Positions 54,087 through 62,809 of a DNA stretch of 64,000 nucleotides are shown piece after piece. Source of the DNA: Bosea sp. RAC05 (GTDB lineage: Bacteria > Pseudomonadota > Alphaproteobacteria > Rhizobiales > Beijerinckiaceae); the NCBI RefSeq assembly GCF_001713455.1, contig NZ_CP016464.1:2466001-2530000 (forward strand), read 5' to 3'. Position 1 is the stretch's first letter. Each line of letters opens with the position of its first letter. The position numbers were made by a program, and so were the translations under genes. Under the pieces are notes generated by a model. It saw only the letters and a list, made by a program, of their open reading frames with translations, searched no databases and had not been told where the DNA came from.

Positions 54087-55381
54087 CGCGTCACTCCGTA
54101 GCCGAGCAGGTTCGGCAGCCACAGCGAGATCGCAGGCACGAAGGTGATCAGCATCAGCACGCCGATCAGGGCCAGCACATAGGGCCAAATCTCGCGTGTG
54201 ATCTCGGCGATCGAGATCTTGGCGATGCCGGCAACCACGTAGAGGCAAAGGCCGACGGGGGGCGTCACCAAGCCGATCATGATGTTCAGCACCAGGATCA
54301 CGCCGAAATGCACCGGGTCGACCCCGATTTTCAGGATGATCGGAAGCAGGACCGGATAGGCGATGATCATGATGGCGATGCCCTCGATGAACATGCCCAG
54401 CAGGAGCAGCACGGCGTTGATGATCAGGAGGATCGCCCAAGGCTCAGACGACATCCCCAGGAGGGCATTGAGGATCGCGTTGGGGATCTGCTGCTGGATC
54501 AGAACCCAGCCGAAGGGGGCCGCCAGCGCGATGATGAACATGACCTGTGCGGTCTGACGGGCGGTGTCCCAGAGCACGTCCACCGTCGCCGCCCAGCCGA
54601 GCTCGCGATAGACGAAGCGGCCCAGCACGAAGGCATAGGCCGCCGCCACCACCGCCGCCTCCGTCGGCGTGGCGATGCCGGTGAGGATCACCAGGAGGAT
54701 CGTCGGGGGCAGCAGGAGGGCAGGCCCTGCCTTGGAGACAATCGCGGCGGCTTCGCGCAGCGGCGGCAGCGCATCGCCGCGAGGCAGGTTCATGCGTTTG
54801 GCGACCAGCATGATCACGGCCATCAGGGCCGCAGCCATCAGCAGGCCGGGGATGATGCCAGCCAGGAACAGCGCCCCCACGGAGACATTGGCCAGGCTGC
54901 CATAGATGACGAAGGGAATGCTCGGCGGAATGATGGGCCCGATCGTCGAGGAAACGGCCGTGATCGTCGCAGCGAAGCGTCCGGTGTATCCGGCCTTGGT
55001 CATGGCACGGTGCTCGATCACGCCCATTCCGGCGGCATCGGCAACGGCCGAGCCCGACATGCCGGCGAAGATGACCGAGCCGATGACGTTGACATGCGCG
55101 AGCCCGCCGCGAATCCGGCCGACGCAGAGCTGTGCCACCTGGAAGATGCGCTCGGTCGTGCCGCCGACATTCATCAGGTTGCCGGCGAGCACGAAGAACG
55201 GGATCGCCAGCAGGGGAAACGAAGTCGTGCCGGCATAGGTGCGCTGGATGAAGACGACCAGCAGGTCCGGGCCGACGCTCACAACCATCAGCACGATCGC
55301 GACCAGCCCGAGCGCGACCGCGATCGGGATGCCGATCAGGATGACGAAGCAGACCGAGACGAGGACAGCCGTGATGAGCAT
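54083..55381 (-). CDS. TRAP transporter large permease (DctM type)
   Basis: A 432-residue protein with about twelve helices and DctM motifs: LLAIPFFVLAGNLMNVGGTTERI, GMSGSAVADAAGMGVIEH and a TITAVSSTIGPIIPPSIPFVIYG segment, plus a C-terminal FGVILVLNIMIGLVTPPVG. It is the ion-coupled translocator for the solute delivered by the DctP protein encoded 17 bp upstream. It is translationally coupled to the small permease. Confidence 0.95.
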   Translation of the reverse strand: MLITAVLVSVCFVILIGIPIAVALGLVAIVLMVVSVGPDLLVVFIQRTYAGTTSFPLLAIPFFVLAGNLMNVGGTTERIFQVAQLCVGRIRGGLAHVNVIGSVIFAGMSGSAVADAAGMGVIEHRAMTKAGYTGRFAATITAVSSTIGPIIPPSIPFVIYGSLANVSVGALFLAGIIPGLLMAAALMAVIMLVAKRMNLPRGDALPPLREAAAIVSKAGPALLLPPTILLVILTGIATPTEAAVVAAAYAFVLGRFVYRELGWAATVDVLWDTARQTAQVMFIIALAAPFGWVLIQQQIPNAILNALLGMSSEPWAILLIINAVLLLLGMFIEGIAIMIIAYPVLLPIILKIGVDPVHFGVILVLNIMIGLVTPPVGLCLYVVAGIAKISIAEITREIWPYVLALIGVLMLITFVPAISLWLPNLLGYGVTR

Positions 55382-55398
55382 GCGGGTCTCTGCGCGCG

Positions 55399-56427
55399 TC
55401 AGGCGCGCGCAGAGGCGACCAGCTTGGCCCAGGCAGCCCAGGTCTCTTCGCCCAGGGCCTTGCGCAACTGGTCGTAGGCCGGTCCCATCTTGTCGCGGAA
55501 GGGGCCAACGTCAGGTCGCGTGATCTCGACGCCGGCCTTCTGCATCGCTGCGAGGTTGGCTTCCTCGTTGTCGCGAACGCCCTTGCGCGCCGCCATGCCG
55601 GCCGTCGTGCCTTCCTCTTGGACGATCTTGCGCTGGGCCTCGTTGAGCTTCGTCGTCCAGGTCCGCGGGTTGGCGCAGAACATGATCGAGGCGTAGATGT
55701 GCCGGGTCAGCGCCAGATGCTTCTGCGCCTCGAAGAATTTCGCGGCGAAGGTCGTGCCCACCGGGTTGTCCTGGCCATCGACGACCTTGTTGGCGAGGGC
55801 GAGATAGACCTCTTGGAAAGCGATGGTCTGGGTCGAAGCCCCGAGAGCTTCGAACGCCGCCTTGATCGCGAGCTCGGGAGGCACCCGGATCTTCAGGCCC
55901 TGGACGTCGGCAGGCTGATTGATGGGCCGGCGACTGTTGGTCAATGCCCGGAACCCCCACTCGAAATTGGCGATCCAGGCGAATCCGGCGGCTTTGAGCT
56001 GGTCAGAAATCCAGTCACGGGCGGTCACATCGAGCGTCTTGTGGGCATGCTCGTAGCTGTCGAACTGGTAGGGGATGTTGATCACCCCGATCGTCTTCGA
56101 CAGCGCCTCGATGTTCGCCGGGTTGAGCAGCATCATGTCGATGGCGCCGAGCCTCGTTTGCTGTGCCGCCTCGACCGGTGATCCGAGCGCGTTGTTGGGG
56201 AAGATCGTGATCTTCACCTCGCCATTGGTCCGTTCGCTGATCCGCTTCACCATCGCCTCGGCCTCGAGATGGACCGGATGGCTGAGATCCGCGGGGTGCG
56301 TGAGCCGCAGCTCGACGGCGGCGCGGGCCGGGCGGATGGCTGGCAGTGTGACGGCGAAGGCTGCGGTCGCGCCCAGCGCGCTCCGGCGTGTCAGACCGCG
56401 CGAGGCGGTTTCCTGGCGTGAAGTCAT
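55399..56427 (-). CDS. TRAP transporter substrate-binding protein (DctP type)
   Basis: A 342-residue periplasmic binding protein. A Tat-like signal lies at about 10-36 (LTRRSALGATAAFAVTLPAI). The mature domain has RLTHPADLSHPVHLEAEAMV, the solute-carboxylate Arg in KIRVPPELA and the QTIAFQEVYLALANKVVDGQDNP segment, which are typical of the DctP family. Its solute is probably a carboxylate. The gene leads the P-M-Q-SDR operon. An exact 20-base palindrome lies about 101 bases upstream, likely the operator of the adjacent GntR regulator. Confidence 0.93.
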   Translation of the reverse strand: MTSRQETASRGLTRRSALGATAAFAVTLPAIRPARAAVELRLTHPADLSHPVHLEAEAMVKRISERTNGEVKITIFPNNALGSPVEAAQQTRLGAIDMMLLNPANIEALSKTIGVINIPYQFDSYEHAHKTLDVTARDWISDQLKAAGFAWIANFEWGFRALTNSRRPINQPADVQGLKIRVPPELAIKAAFEALGASTQTIAFQEVYLALANKVVDGQDNPVGTTFAAKFFEAQKHLALTRHIYASIMFCANPRTWTTKLNEAQRKIVQEEGTTAGMAARKGVRDNEEANLAAMQKAGVEITRPDVGPFRDKMGPAYDQLRKALGEETWAAWAKLVASARA

Positions 56428-56527
56428 GACGTCCTCCCTGTCCCTTCGCTGCACGAATGCGGCGCCTTGTGTGACGGTCAGGTGCGTGGTGAGCGCGCGT
56501 GCCGCCGATCCTCTGCGGGATCGCAGG

Positions 56528-56547
56528 AAATCTTGCATGCAAGATTT
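56528..56547. promoter_or_regulatory. Palindromic operator, copy 1 (TRAP promoter)
   Basis: AAATCTTGCATGCAAGATTT, a perfect 20-base palindrome between the GntR gene end and the dctP start. The TTGCATGCAA core is like GntR/FCD operators. A second copy of the 14-base core lies in the regulator's own promoter region. Two exact copies around one regulator make an operator role very likely. Confidence 0.75.
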
Positions 56548-56553
56548 GAGGCG

Positions 56554-57312
56554 TCAATCGCTTCGAGGCGCGGACCGCGCAACCCCGTCGCGCCGGGAGT
56601 GTCGGTCCTGCAGCGCGGCCACAAGCCCCGACAGCCCGTTGCGGACATGATCCTTCAGGGCTTGGCCCGTCCGGGCTGGGTCGCGCGCCGACAGCGCATC
56701 GAGGATCTGCTGATGCTCTTGGATCGCCGTCTTCCAGCGCGTCGGCCAGAGATTGGAGGAGTAGCGTGCGCGATCGACGCGCAGCGCCAGGAGCTCCCAC
56801 ACCCAGATCAGGATCGGGTTGCGCGAAAGCTCGACGATCTTGCGATGGAAAGCCTTGTTGGCCTCGAAATAGCCTGGGAGCTCGTCGCGCGTGTGATGCA
56901 GCATCATCCGGTAATGGAGCAGGCCTATCTCGGCGACGGCCTCTTCGGTCGCGTGAGCCGCGGCGAGTTCGCCCGCCAACCCCTCGATGGCGGTGACGAC
57001 GTCGATCAAGGCCGCGATCTCGACGAGATCGAGCTCGGTCACGACGGGTGACTGGTTCGGCAGGGCGCGCAGCAATCCGTCCTGGATCAGCGTCTTGATG
57101 GCCTCGCGGACGGGCGTGCGCGAGACGTTGAGCTGCTCGCAGAGCTCACGTTCGTTGAGGCGCGTCCCTGGGGCGAGGACGCCCGTCACGATGAGGCTGC
57201 GCAGCTGCTTAACGGTGCTTCCGTGCAGACGCCCCTTGCGTCGGTCCGTGTCCGTCAACGGCATCTGGGCGAGCAGCGCCGCCAGCGGTGTCGTCTCGTT
57301 CGGGTTGACCAT
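56554..57312 (-). CDS. GntR-family (FCD/FadR-type) transcriptional regulator
   Basis: A 252-residue regulator. The N-terminal winged HTH contains LAPGTRLNERELCEQLNVSRTPVREAIKTL (about 45-80). The all-helical FCD effector domain covers about 105-225, with metal-ligand-type His residues in HYRMMLHHTRDELP and NKAFHRKIVELS. FCD regulators bind carboxylic acids, in keeping with the neighbouring TRAP transporter. It probably represses the dctP operon, the divergent cyclase operon and itself through the two TTGCATGCAA palindromes. Confidence 0.92.
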   Translation of the reverse strand: MVNPNETTPLAALLAQMPLTDTDRRKGRLHGSTVKQLRSLIVTGVLAPGTRLNERELCEQLNVSRTPVREAIKTLIQDGLLRALPNQSPVVTELDLVEIAALIDVVTAIEGLAGELAAAHATEEAVAEIGLLHYRMMLHHTRDELPGYFEANKAFHRKIVELSRNPILIWVWELLALRVDRARYSSNLWPTRWKTAIQEHQQILDALSARDPARTGQALKDHVRNGLSGLVAALQDRHSRRDGVARSAPRSD

Positions 57313-57354
57313 CGTCCGTTCCTGCTAGTCCAGCGCTACTTGACGGCTAAAAAT

Positions 57355-57370
57355 TCTTGCATGCAAGATT
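57355..57370. promoter_or_regulatory. Palindromic operator, copy 2 (gntR/cyclase promoter)
   Basis: The 14-base core TCTTGCATGCAAGA recurs here, in the 140-bp divergent region between the GntR start and the cyclase start. Its flanks are less symmetric than in copy 1. It is placed to control both divergent genes. Confidence 0.7.
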
Positions 57371-57452
57371 GTGCTTCGCTGACGTCGTGGCCGCTGGGCA
57401 CGCGACAGCTCACACTCCGCGACCCTTGCCCGTCGCGTCAGCAGGGTGCGCC

Positions 57453-58124
57453 ATGCAGATCATCGACCTGTCCATGCCGATCGAGCCTCATTTCCGTTGG
57501 CCAGCAGAGCTCACCGTCAAAGGAGATATCGCGGCGGGCGATCAGTTCCGAGTGTCACGGCTGAATACGCCGTGCCACGGCTTCTCGCATGTGGATGCCG
57601 CCGCGCACTTCGTTGCCGGGGCGCCGACGATCGAGGCGACGACGTTGTCGAACGTGGTCGGGCCGTGCCGCGTGCTCGACCTCAGCGGACGGCCTGACAA
57701 CGCCCCGATCGAGGCCGAACATCTCGCGGCCGCCGATCCCGGTGGCCCCGATGGCGAGATCCTGCTTCTGGCGGCGCATTGGGCCGACCGGCGCGACTAC
57801 CGCGACAGGACCTTCTGGACGCAGGCTCCCTGGCTGACGCGCGAGGCGGCGCAGTGGCTGGCCGCGCGAAGGCCAACCGCCGTCGCCTTCGATTTTCCGC
57901 AGGATTTTCCCATCCGGCTGCTGCTCGACGGCAAGCAGGTCCCCAAGCCCGAGCACGTCACCCACGACGTGCTGCTCAGTCACGGCGTCACGCTGATCGA
58001 GTATGTCGTCAACACGAGCCGGCTCAGCGCGCCGCGCAATCTGTTCTCGGCCGCCCCGCTGCTGATTCCGGATGCCGACGGTGCGCCCGCCCGCATCTAC
58101 GCCATCGAGGGCCTCGGCGTCTGA
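57453..58124 (+). CDS. Cyclase-family metal-dependent hydrolase
   Basis: A 223-residue protein of the cyclase / kynurenine-formamidase superfamily. It starts IIDLSMPIEPHFRWP and has a metal-binding variant HGFSHVDAAAHF where the family consensus is HxGTHxDxPxHF, so most metal ligands are conserved. Members hydrolyse amide or lactone bonds of small acids. The ATG at 57453 fits the first strand; the upstream frame overlaps the operator and is not expected to be translated. The next gene follows after 40 bp. Confidence 0.87.
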   Translation: MQIIDLSMPIEPHFRWPAELTVKGDIAAGDQFRVSRLNTPCHGFSHVDAAAHFVAGAPTIEATTLSNVVGPCRVLDLSGRPDNAPIEAEHLAAADPGGPDGEILLLAAHWADRRDYRDRTFWTQAPWLTREAAQWLAARRPTAVAFDFPQDFPIRLLLDGKQVPKPEHVTHDVLLSHGVTLIEYVVNTSRLSAPRNLFSAAPLLIPDADGAPARIYAIEGLGV

Positions 58125-58164
58125 GCCGGCCCACCCACGACCACCCCCAGCGCAAGATCCCGCC

Positions 58165-59568
58165 ATGAACCTCGAAGAAATCCTGCGGCTCAGGCGCCAG
58201 AACACGGTGATGACCGTGTCGGCGGGTCTGGTCGGTGCCGGCGAGTTCGGCGCCTGCTTCATCGCGCAGGCCCGCCGTACCCCGCATTTCGCGACACGGG
58301 CCATCTGCGACCGCGATCTCGGCCGTGCCAGGACGGCGGCCCTGACCGGCGGTTTCTGCGATGGTGATCTGGCGCGGTGCGACAGCGAGGGCGAGGCGCT
58401 TGCAGCCATCGAGCGCGGGCAGGTGGCGCTCGTCGCCGATGCCGAGATGATGGCGCGGTTGCCGATCGACGTCGTCGTCGAGGCAACCGGCGACCCCGAG
58501 GGCGCGGCCCGGACGGCGCTGGCGGCGATCCGAAATCGGCGTCACGTCGTGATGGTCACCAAGGAGACCGAGGTCGTCATCGGCCCGATCCTGGCCGAAT
58601 TGGCGCGGCGCCAGGGCGTCGTTCACACGCCGGTCGACGGCGATCAGCCCAGCCTCCTGATCGGGCTGATCGGATGGGCGCGGACACTGGGGCTTCCCGT
58701 GGTGGCCGCTGGCAAGTCGAGCGAGTCGGATTTCGTCTGGGATGACGAGGCCGGAACCGTCACGGCCTGGGAGCGCGCGGTCGACGCTCCGGATTTCAGG
58801 ACTGCCTTCGGCGACCGGCACAGCCAAGCGCAGGCGCTGCTGGCGGCGCGCGCCAGCCTCCCATTTCCCCGGACGACCGTGCCGGATCTCTGTGAGATGG
58901 GCATCGTCGCGAACCACACCGGCTTCATGCCGGACCGTCCCGAACTTCACGCCCCGATCGCCCGCACGATCGAACTCCCGAGTCTGTTCAGGCCGGCCTC
59001 CGAGGGGGGGCTATTGTCGGGGGCAGGGCGCATCGACATGTTCAACTGCCTGCGCCGTCCCGATGAACTGAGTTTCGCCGGTGGCGTCTTCGTCATCGTC
59101 GAGGCGCCCGACCTGCAGAGCGGCCGGCTCTTCGCTGCCAAAGGGATGCCCGCCTCGTCCGACGGCCGCTATGTCCTGCTGCACAACCCGGTGCACCTGC
59201 TCGGCGCAGAGGCGCCGATGTCGGCGTTGTCGGCGGCGCTTCTGGGCGCCTCGACCGGCGGTGGGGACGTCCGGCCGCGCGTCGATCTGGTCGCCCGCAC
59301 CAATCGCGACATGGCCGTCGGCGAGACGCTGGCGATGGGCGCGCGTCACGTCATCGACGGCCTCGATCCGCTGCTCGTCCCCGCGCGGCCGCTGGGGCCG
59401 CATCAGGCGGTTCCATACTATCTCGCCACGAACGCCAGGATCGTGCGGCCGGTCGCACGCGGCGCGATCCTCACCGGCGCCGACGTTGAGCTTCCGCCAG
59501 ACGGTGTCCTGCTCGCGCTGCGCCGCGAGCAGGACGCGCATTTCGCCTCGGACATGGTGGACGTCTAG
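58165..59568 (+). CDS. Homoserine-dehydrogenase-like NAD(P)-binding protein with SAF domain (COG4091 type)
   Basis: A 467-residue protein. An N-terminal Rossmann domain starts GLVGAGEFGACFIAQARR. The middle part resembles homoserine-dehydrogenase-type oxidoreductases (VVEATGDPEGAARTAL, TKETEVVIGPILAELA). A C-terminal SAF-like segment (ARIVRPVARGAILTGADVELP, about 420-445) follows. Relatives act in catabolism of sugar acids and related compounds; the exact reaction is unknown. It follows the cyclase by 40 bp, so both are likely one operon. Confidence 0.85.
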   Translation: MNLEEILRLRRQNTVMTVSAGLVGAGEFGACFIAQARRTPHFATRAICDRDLGRARTAALTGGFCDGDLARCDSEGEALAAIERGQVALVADAEMMARLPIDVVVEATGDPEGAARTALAAIRNRRHVVMVTKETEVVIGPILAELARRQGVVHTPVDGDQPSLLIGLIGWARTLGLPVVAAGKSSESDFVWDDEAGTVTAWERAVDAPDFRTAFGDRHSQAQALLAARASLPFPRTTVPDLCEMGIVANHTGFMPDRPELHAPIARTIELPSLFRPASEGGLLSGAGRIDMFNCLRRPDELSFAGGVFVIVEAPDLQSGRLFAAKGMPASSDGRYVLLHNPVHLLGAEAPMSALSAALLGASTGGGDVRPRVDLVARTNRDMAVGETLAMGARHVIDGLDPLLVPARPLGPHQAVPYYLATNARIVRPVARGAILTGADVELPPDGVLLALRREQDAHFASDMVDV

Positions 59569-59680
59569 GCCATGCAGGCTGCACGCTCGGGGGCGCAGCC
59601 GCTGCCAAGGGGACCTGATGCGCGCTGCGAGAGGTGCTGACCAGGTCACCTCTGCCGCGCGCGGAGGGCGCCAACTCCCG

Positions 59681-60622
59681 TTATCGCGCCATGCCCCTGG
59701 GCCTGCGATCCTCGGCCGGCTTGGGCTGATAGCCGGCGAGTTCCTCCCGGACCACCGACAGGAAGCCCGCGACGAGCGGATCCTCGCGATTGCGGCTGGG
59801 GAACATCGCATGGCCGTGGAACATCACCTGCGGGCGGAAGGGCCTGAAGACGATCTCGGTATGCCGGTAGTCGTCCGCCGCGATCGGGTTGACGAGTCCC
59901 AGGCCGAGGCCCTGCTCGACCAGGGCGCAGATCGCGGCGCTGAAGGGCGTCTCCAACGTCATCTGGCGGCGGATGCCGGCATCCTCGAAGACCCGGTCGA
60001 CACGGGCCCGCGCGCCGTCCTCCAGCGAGAGCGAGATGAACGCCTCGCCGTCGAGATCCCTCGCATGGACGGCCTCGCGCGAGGCCAGTCGATGCGACGG
60101 TGGCAGCGCGCAGACACCGGGCACGACGTAGAGCGGCTGATGCTCGACCTGCGGAATGTCGATGACGTTGGCGACGAAGCCGATGTCGCAATAGGACGAG
60201 GACATCCAGCGTGTCACTGTGCCGTCATTGCCCATCTGAAGCGAGATGATGGCGCGCGGAAAGCGCTCCTTGAAACGGCGGATGCAGCGCGGGATGAAAC
60301 CCAGCGCCATCACCGGCATGGCGGCGATGCGCAGCCGGCCCGTGCCGAAGGCGCGGATGTCACGCGCGGCCGAGGCCAGGTTCTCGAGGCCGGTGAAGCT
60401 GCGCTCGACCTCCCGGTAGAAGGCGAGTCCATCCGGCGTTGGGCGCAACCGGCCCGCCTTGCGCTCGAACAGCCTCAGGTCGATCTCGGTTTCCAGTTCC
60501 GCGATGAGCCGGCTGATGCTGGGCTGGGAGGTGCGCAACTCCTGCGCCGCAGCCGTCATCGAACCCCGCAGCATGATGGTCCGGAAGGCGTCGACATGGC
60601 GGAGATTCATCGGGGAGCTCAT
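59681..60622 (-). CDS. LysR-family transcriptional regulator
   Basis: A 313-residue regulator (or 309 from the ATG at 60610). The N-terminal HTH is MNLRHVDAFRTIMLRGSMTAAAQELRTSQPSISR in pattern (about 5-40), and a periplasmic-binding-like effector domain follows from about 95. It is divergent from the threonine-synthase-like gene, 70 bp away, the usual LysR arrangement, so it probably regulates that gene and the ABC transporter behind it. Confidence 0.93.
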   Translation of the reverse strand: MSSPMNLRHVDAFRTIMLRGSMTAAAQELRTSQPSISRLIAELETEIDLRLFERKAGRLRPTPDGLAFYREVERSFTGLENLASAARDIRAFGTGRLRIAAMPVMALGFIPRCIRRFKERFPRAIISLQMGNDGTVTRWMSSSYCDIGFVANVIDIPQVEHQPLYVVPGVCALPPSHRLASREAVHARDLDGEAFISLSLEDGARARVDRVFEDAGIRRQMTLETPFSAAICALVEQGLGLGLVNPIAADDYRHTEIVFRPFRPQVMFHGHAMFPSRNREDPLVAGFLSVVREELAGYQPKPAEDRRPRGMAR

Positions 60623-60692
60623 ATCACCAGTGAATAGCAGGCTCAAAAACTGAGATTTGACCAGATGGCGGGTGGTCGCAATACTTTTGTCC

Positions 60693-61901
60693 ATGTCCAG
60701 CGCGCCCCCCACCGCAGCGACGACTGTCCCCAGCGGGATGATCTGTCTGCGCTGTGACGCCGCCTGGCCTGTGGAGACGTATGCCGCCGGGTGCCCGCGC
60801 TGTGCCAGCGAGGGCCACGCGTCCAACCTGAAGCTGACCTATGTCAGCGAGGGCAGGTGTATCCGCCTGCCGGCGGCGCTGGCACTCGAGGAGGGCGCGA
60901 CACCCAGCGTCGAGCTGCCGGCCCTGGCGCAGATGATGCAGCTCGGCCGGCTGACGGCCAAGCTCGAATGGTGCAATCCGACCGGCTCGCACAAGGACCG
61001 GATGAGCGCCCGGCTCATCGCCCGCGCCATGTCTTGCGATGCTCCGCTGGTCGTGGCCGCGTCGAGCGGCAATGGTGGCCTGTCGATCGCGGCTTATGCG
61101 GCCCGGGCCGGGCTCCCCGCCGAGATCGCCGTCACGGCTTCCCTCGTCCCATCCTATCGCCGCGCCATGGCGGCCCATGGCGCGCGACTGGTCGAGGCGC
61201 CTGACAGCCTGGCGCGCTGGGAGCATCTGGCGCGCCGCGTCACCGAAGGCGCCTTCGCCGCCAGCAATTACCGTCTGCCCGCGATCGGCACGGATCCGTT
61301 CGGGATCGACGGCTACAAGACGCTCGCGGCCGAACTCGCCGGTCCCGCGCAGCCGGACCTCATCATGGTCCCGAGTTCGCGCGGCGACCTTCTCTCCGGC
61401 CTCCGTCTGGGTTTCGAGGAGATCGGCGGTGTCATGCCCCGGTTGATCGCCGTCGAGCCCTTTCCCAGGCTCGCCCGCGTGATGGCTGGTGAGGATTATC
61501 GCTCGCGTTTCGACGGGCGCACCGCTCAGGTTTCGATCGCGGGCGAGACCGTGACCTTCCAGGCGCTCGCCGCCCTGCGTGCGACCGGCGGGCTCGCGGT
61601 TCCCGTCGACGACAAGGCCGCACGCCGGGCGCAGGCGGCGCTGGCAGCCTGCGGTCTTCACGCCGAGCTTTCCGCCGCCGCGGCACTGGCCGCCGTGGAG
61701 GAGATGGCCCGCGATGGATGTCTCGCCGGTCGACACGTCACCCTGGTGCTGACCGGGTCCGGTCTCCGCGATCCTGGCGCCCACGATCCGGCCACATGGC
61801 CCCACACCAACGAGCGGCCTCACGCCGCCGCGCCGCCGGCAATGTCCGGCTTTCTGCCACCGAGAACCGAAACATCGGTCCAACAGAGGGACAACGGATG
61901 A
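60693..61901 (+). CDS. Threonine-synthase-like PLP-dependent lyase with zinc ribbon
   Basis: A 402-residue fold-type II PLP enzyme. An N-terminal CLRC...CPRC zinc-ribbon-like segment (about 18-38) precedes the catalytic domain. The PLP lysine is in NPTGSHKDRMSARL (threonine synthases usually have GSFKDRG), with SSGNGGLSIAAYAARAG for the phosphate of the cofactor and a final TGSGLRD. Substitution of Phe by His next to the PLP Lys, and the catabolic context, suggest a beta-eliminase or other amino-acid lyase rather than biosynthetic threonine synthase. Its stop overlaps the binding-protein start. Confidence 0.85.
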   Translation: MSSAPPTAATTVPSGMICLRCDAAWPVETYAAGCPRCASEGHASNLKLTYVSEGRCIRLPAALALEEGATPSVELPALAQMMQLGRLTAKLEWCNPTGSHKDRMSARLIARAMSCDAPLVVAASSGNGGLSIAAYAARAGLPAEIAVTASLVPSYRRAMAAHGARLVEAPDSLARWEHLARRVTEGAFAASNYRLPAIGTDPFGIDGYKTLAAELAGPAQPDLIMVPSSRGDLLSGLRLGFEEIGGVMPRLIAVEPFPRLARVMAGEDYRSRFDGRTAQVSIAGETVTFQALAALRATGGLAVPVDDKAARRAQAALAACGLHAELSAAAALAAVEEMARDGCLAGRHVTLVLTGSGLRDPGAHDPATWPHTNERPHAAAPPAMSGFLPPRTETSVQQRDNG

Positions 61902-62737
61902 CCAAGACCATCTCAGCGGGCCGCATCGCCCTGTCGGCGCTCGCCGGCCTCGGCTTTGCCTTTCATGCCGAGGCCCAGAGCCTGCCTCCGCTCCCCGAAG
62001 CGATCAAGTCCGCCGGCCTTCTCAAGGCCGGCGTGCGCTGCGACCAGCCGCCCTATGGCTACAAGGACGAGACCGGCAAGTTCGCCGGGGTCGAGACCGA
62101 CATGGCGATCCAGATCGCGACCTGGGCGTTCGGCTCGGCTGACAAGATCGAGCTCACCTGCGTCACCGCCGAGAACCGCATCCCGCAGCTCAACGGCAAG
62201 AAGGTCGATCTGCTGATCGCAACGCTCGGTGTGACCCCCGAGCGTGCCCGCGTCGTGGATTTCTCCAAGCCCTATCGCTGGGGTGGCTCCGACATCCTCG
62301 TGGCCAAGGACAGCCCGATCAAGAAGCTGGACGACGTCGCCGGCAAGATCGTCATCATGCTGAAGGGGTCGACCCAGGCGAAATGGTTCGAGGACACCAT
62401 GCCGAAGGTCGACAATCTCAGGCTCAACACGGCCTCGGACGCCCTTCAGTCGCTCAAGCAGGGCCGCGGCGACGCCTATACCCATGATGCCGCGACGCTG
62501 ATCGTGATCGCGTCGAAGGATCCGTCGCTGCGCCTCGTCGGCGAGCCCTTCGCGGTGTCGGATGCAGCCGTCGGCGTGCGCAAGAACGAGGCGGCCTGGC
62601 TCGCCTATGTCGATGCCGCGCTCGACCGGATGAAGGCCGAAGGCCTCTACGCGAAATGGGTCGAGAAGTGGATTCCGGCTGACATCCGCCCCTTCTACAC
62701 CGACGCCTTCACCAAGCCGAAGCCAACCGCGCGCTGA
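61898..62737 (+). CDS. Amino-acid ABC transporter substrate-binding protein (family 3)
   Basis: A 279-residue periplasmic protein with a signal peptide (about 1-26, RIALSALAGLGFAFHAEAQ) and a mature SBP-family-3 domain. The latter has AGVRCDQPPYGYKDETGKFAGVETD, an LLIATLGVTPERARVVDFSKPY segment, and GRGDAYTHDAATL. Such proteins bind polar amino acids. It overlaps the PLP-enzyme stop by four bases (ATGA), so the transported amino acid is probably that enzyme's substrate. Confidence 0.92.
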   Translation: MTKTISAGRIALSALAGLGFAFHAEAQSLPPLPEAIKSAGLLKAGVRCDQPPYGYKDETGKFAGVETDMAIQIATWAFGSADKIELTCVTAENRIPQLNGKKVDLLIATLGVTPERARVVDFSKPYRWGGSDILVAKDSPIKKLDDVAGKIVIMLKGSTQAKWFEDTMPKVDNLRLNTASDALQSLKQGRGDAYTHDAATLIVIASKDPSLRLVGEPFAVSDAAVGVRKNEAAWLAYVDAALDRMKAEGLYAKWVEKWIPADIRPFYTDAFTKPKPTAR

Positions 62738-62753
62738 TCCGCGTCCTTCGTCG

Positions 62754-62779
62754 GCCGGAGGCGGAAGACCGCCTCCGGC
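62754..62779 (+). other. Hairpin between binding protein and permease genes
   Basis: A perfect 11-bp stem, GCCGGAGGCGG with CCGCCTCCGGC, around an AAGA loop, 16 bases after the binding-protein stop, without a T-run. It probably stabilises the upstream message so that the binding protein is made in excess, as inferred for the urtA-urtB gap. Confidence 0.6.
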
Positions 62780-62809
62780 TCCTCCCTCGGGCCAGGGGCC
62801 GGCGCGACC

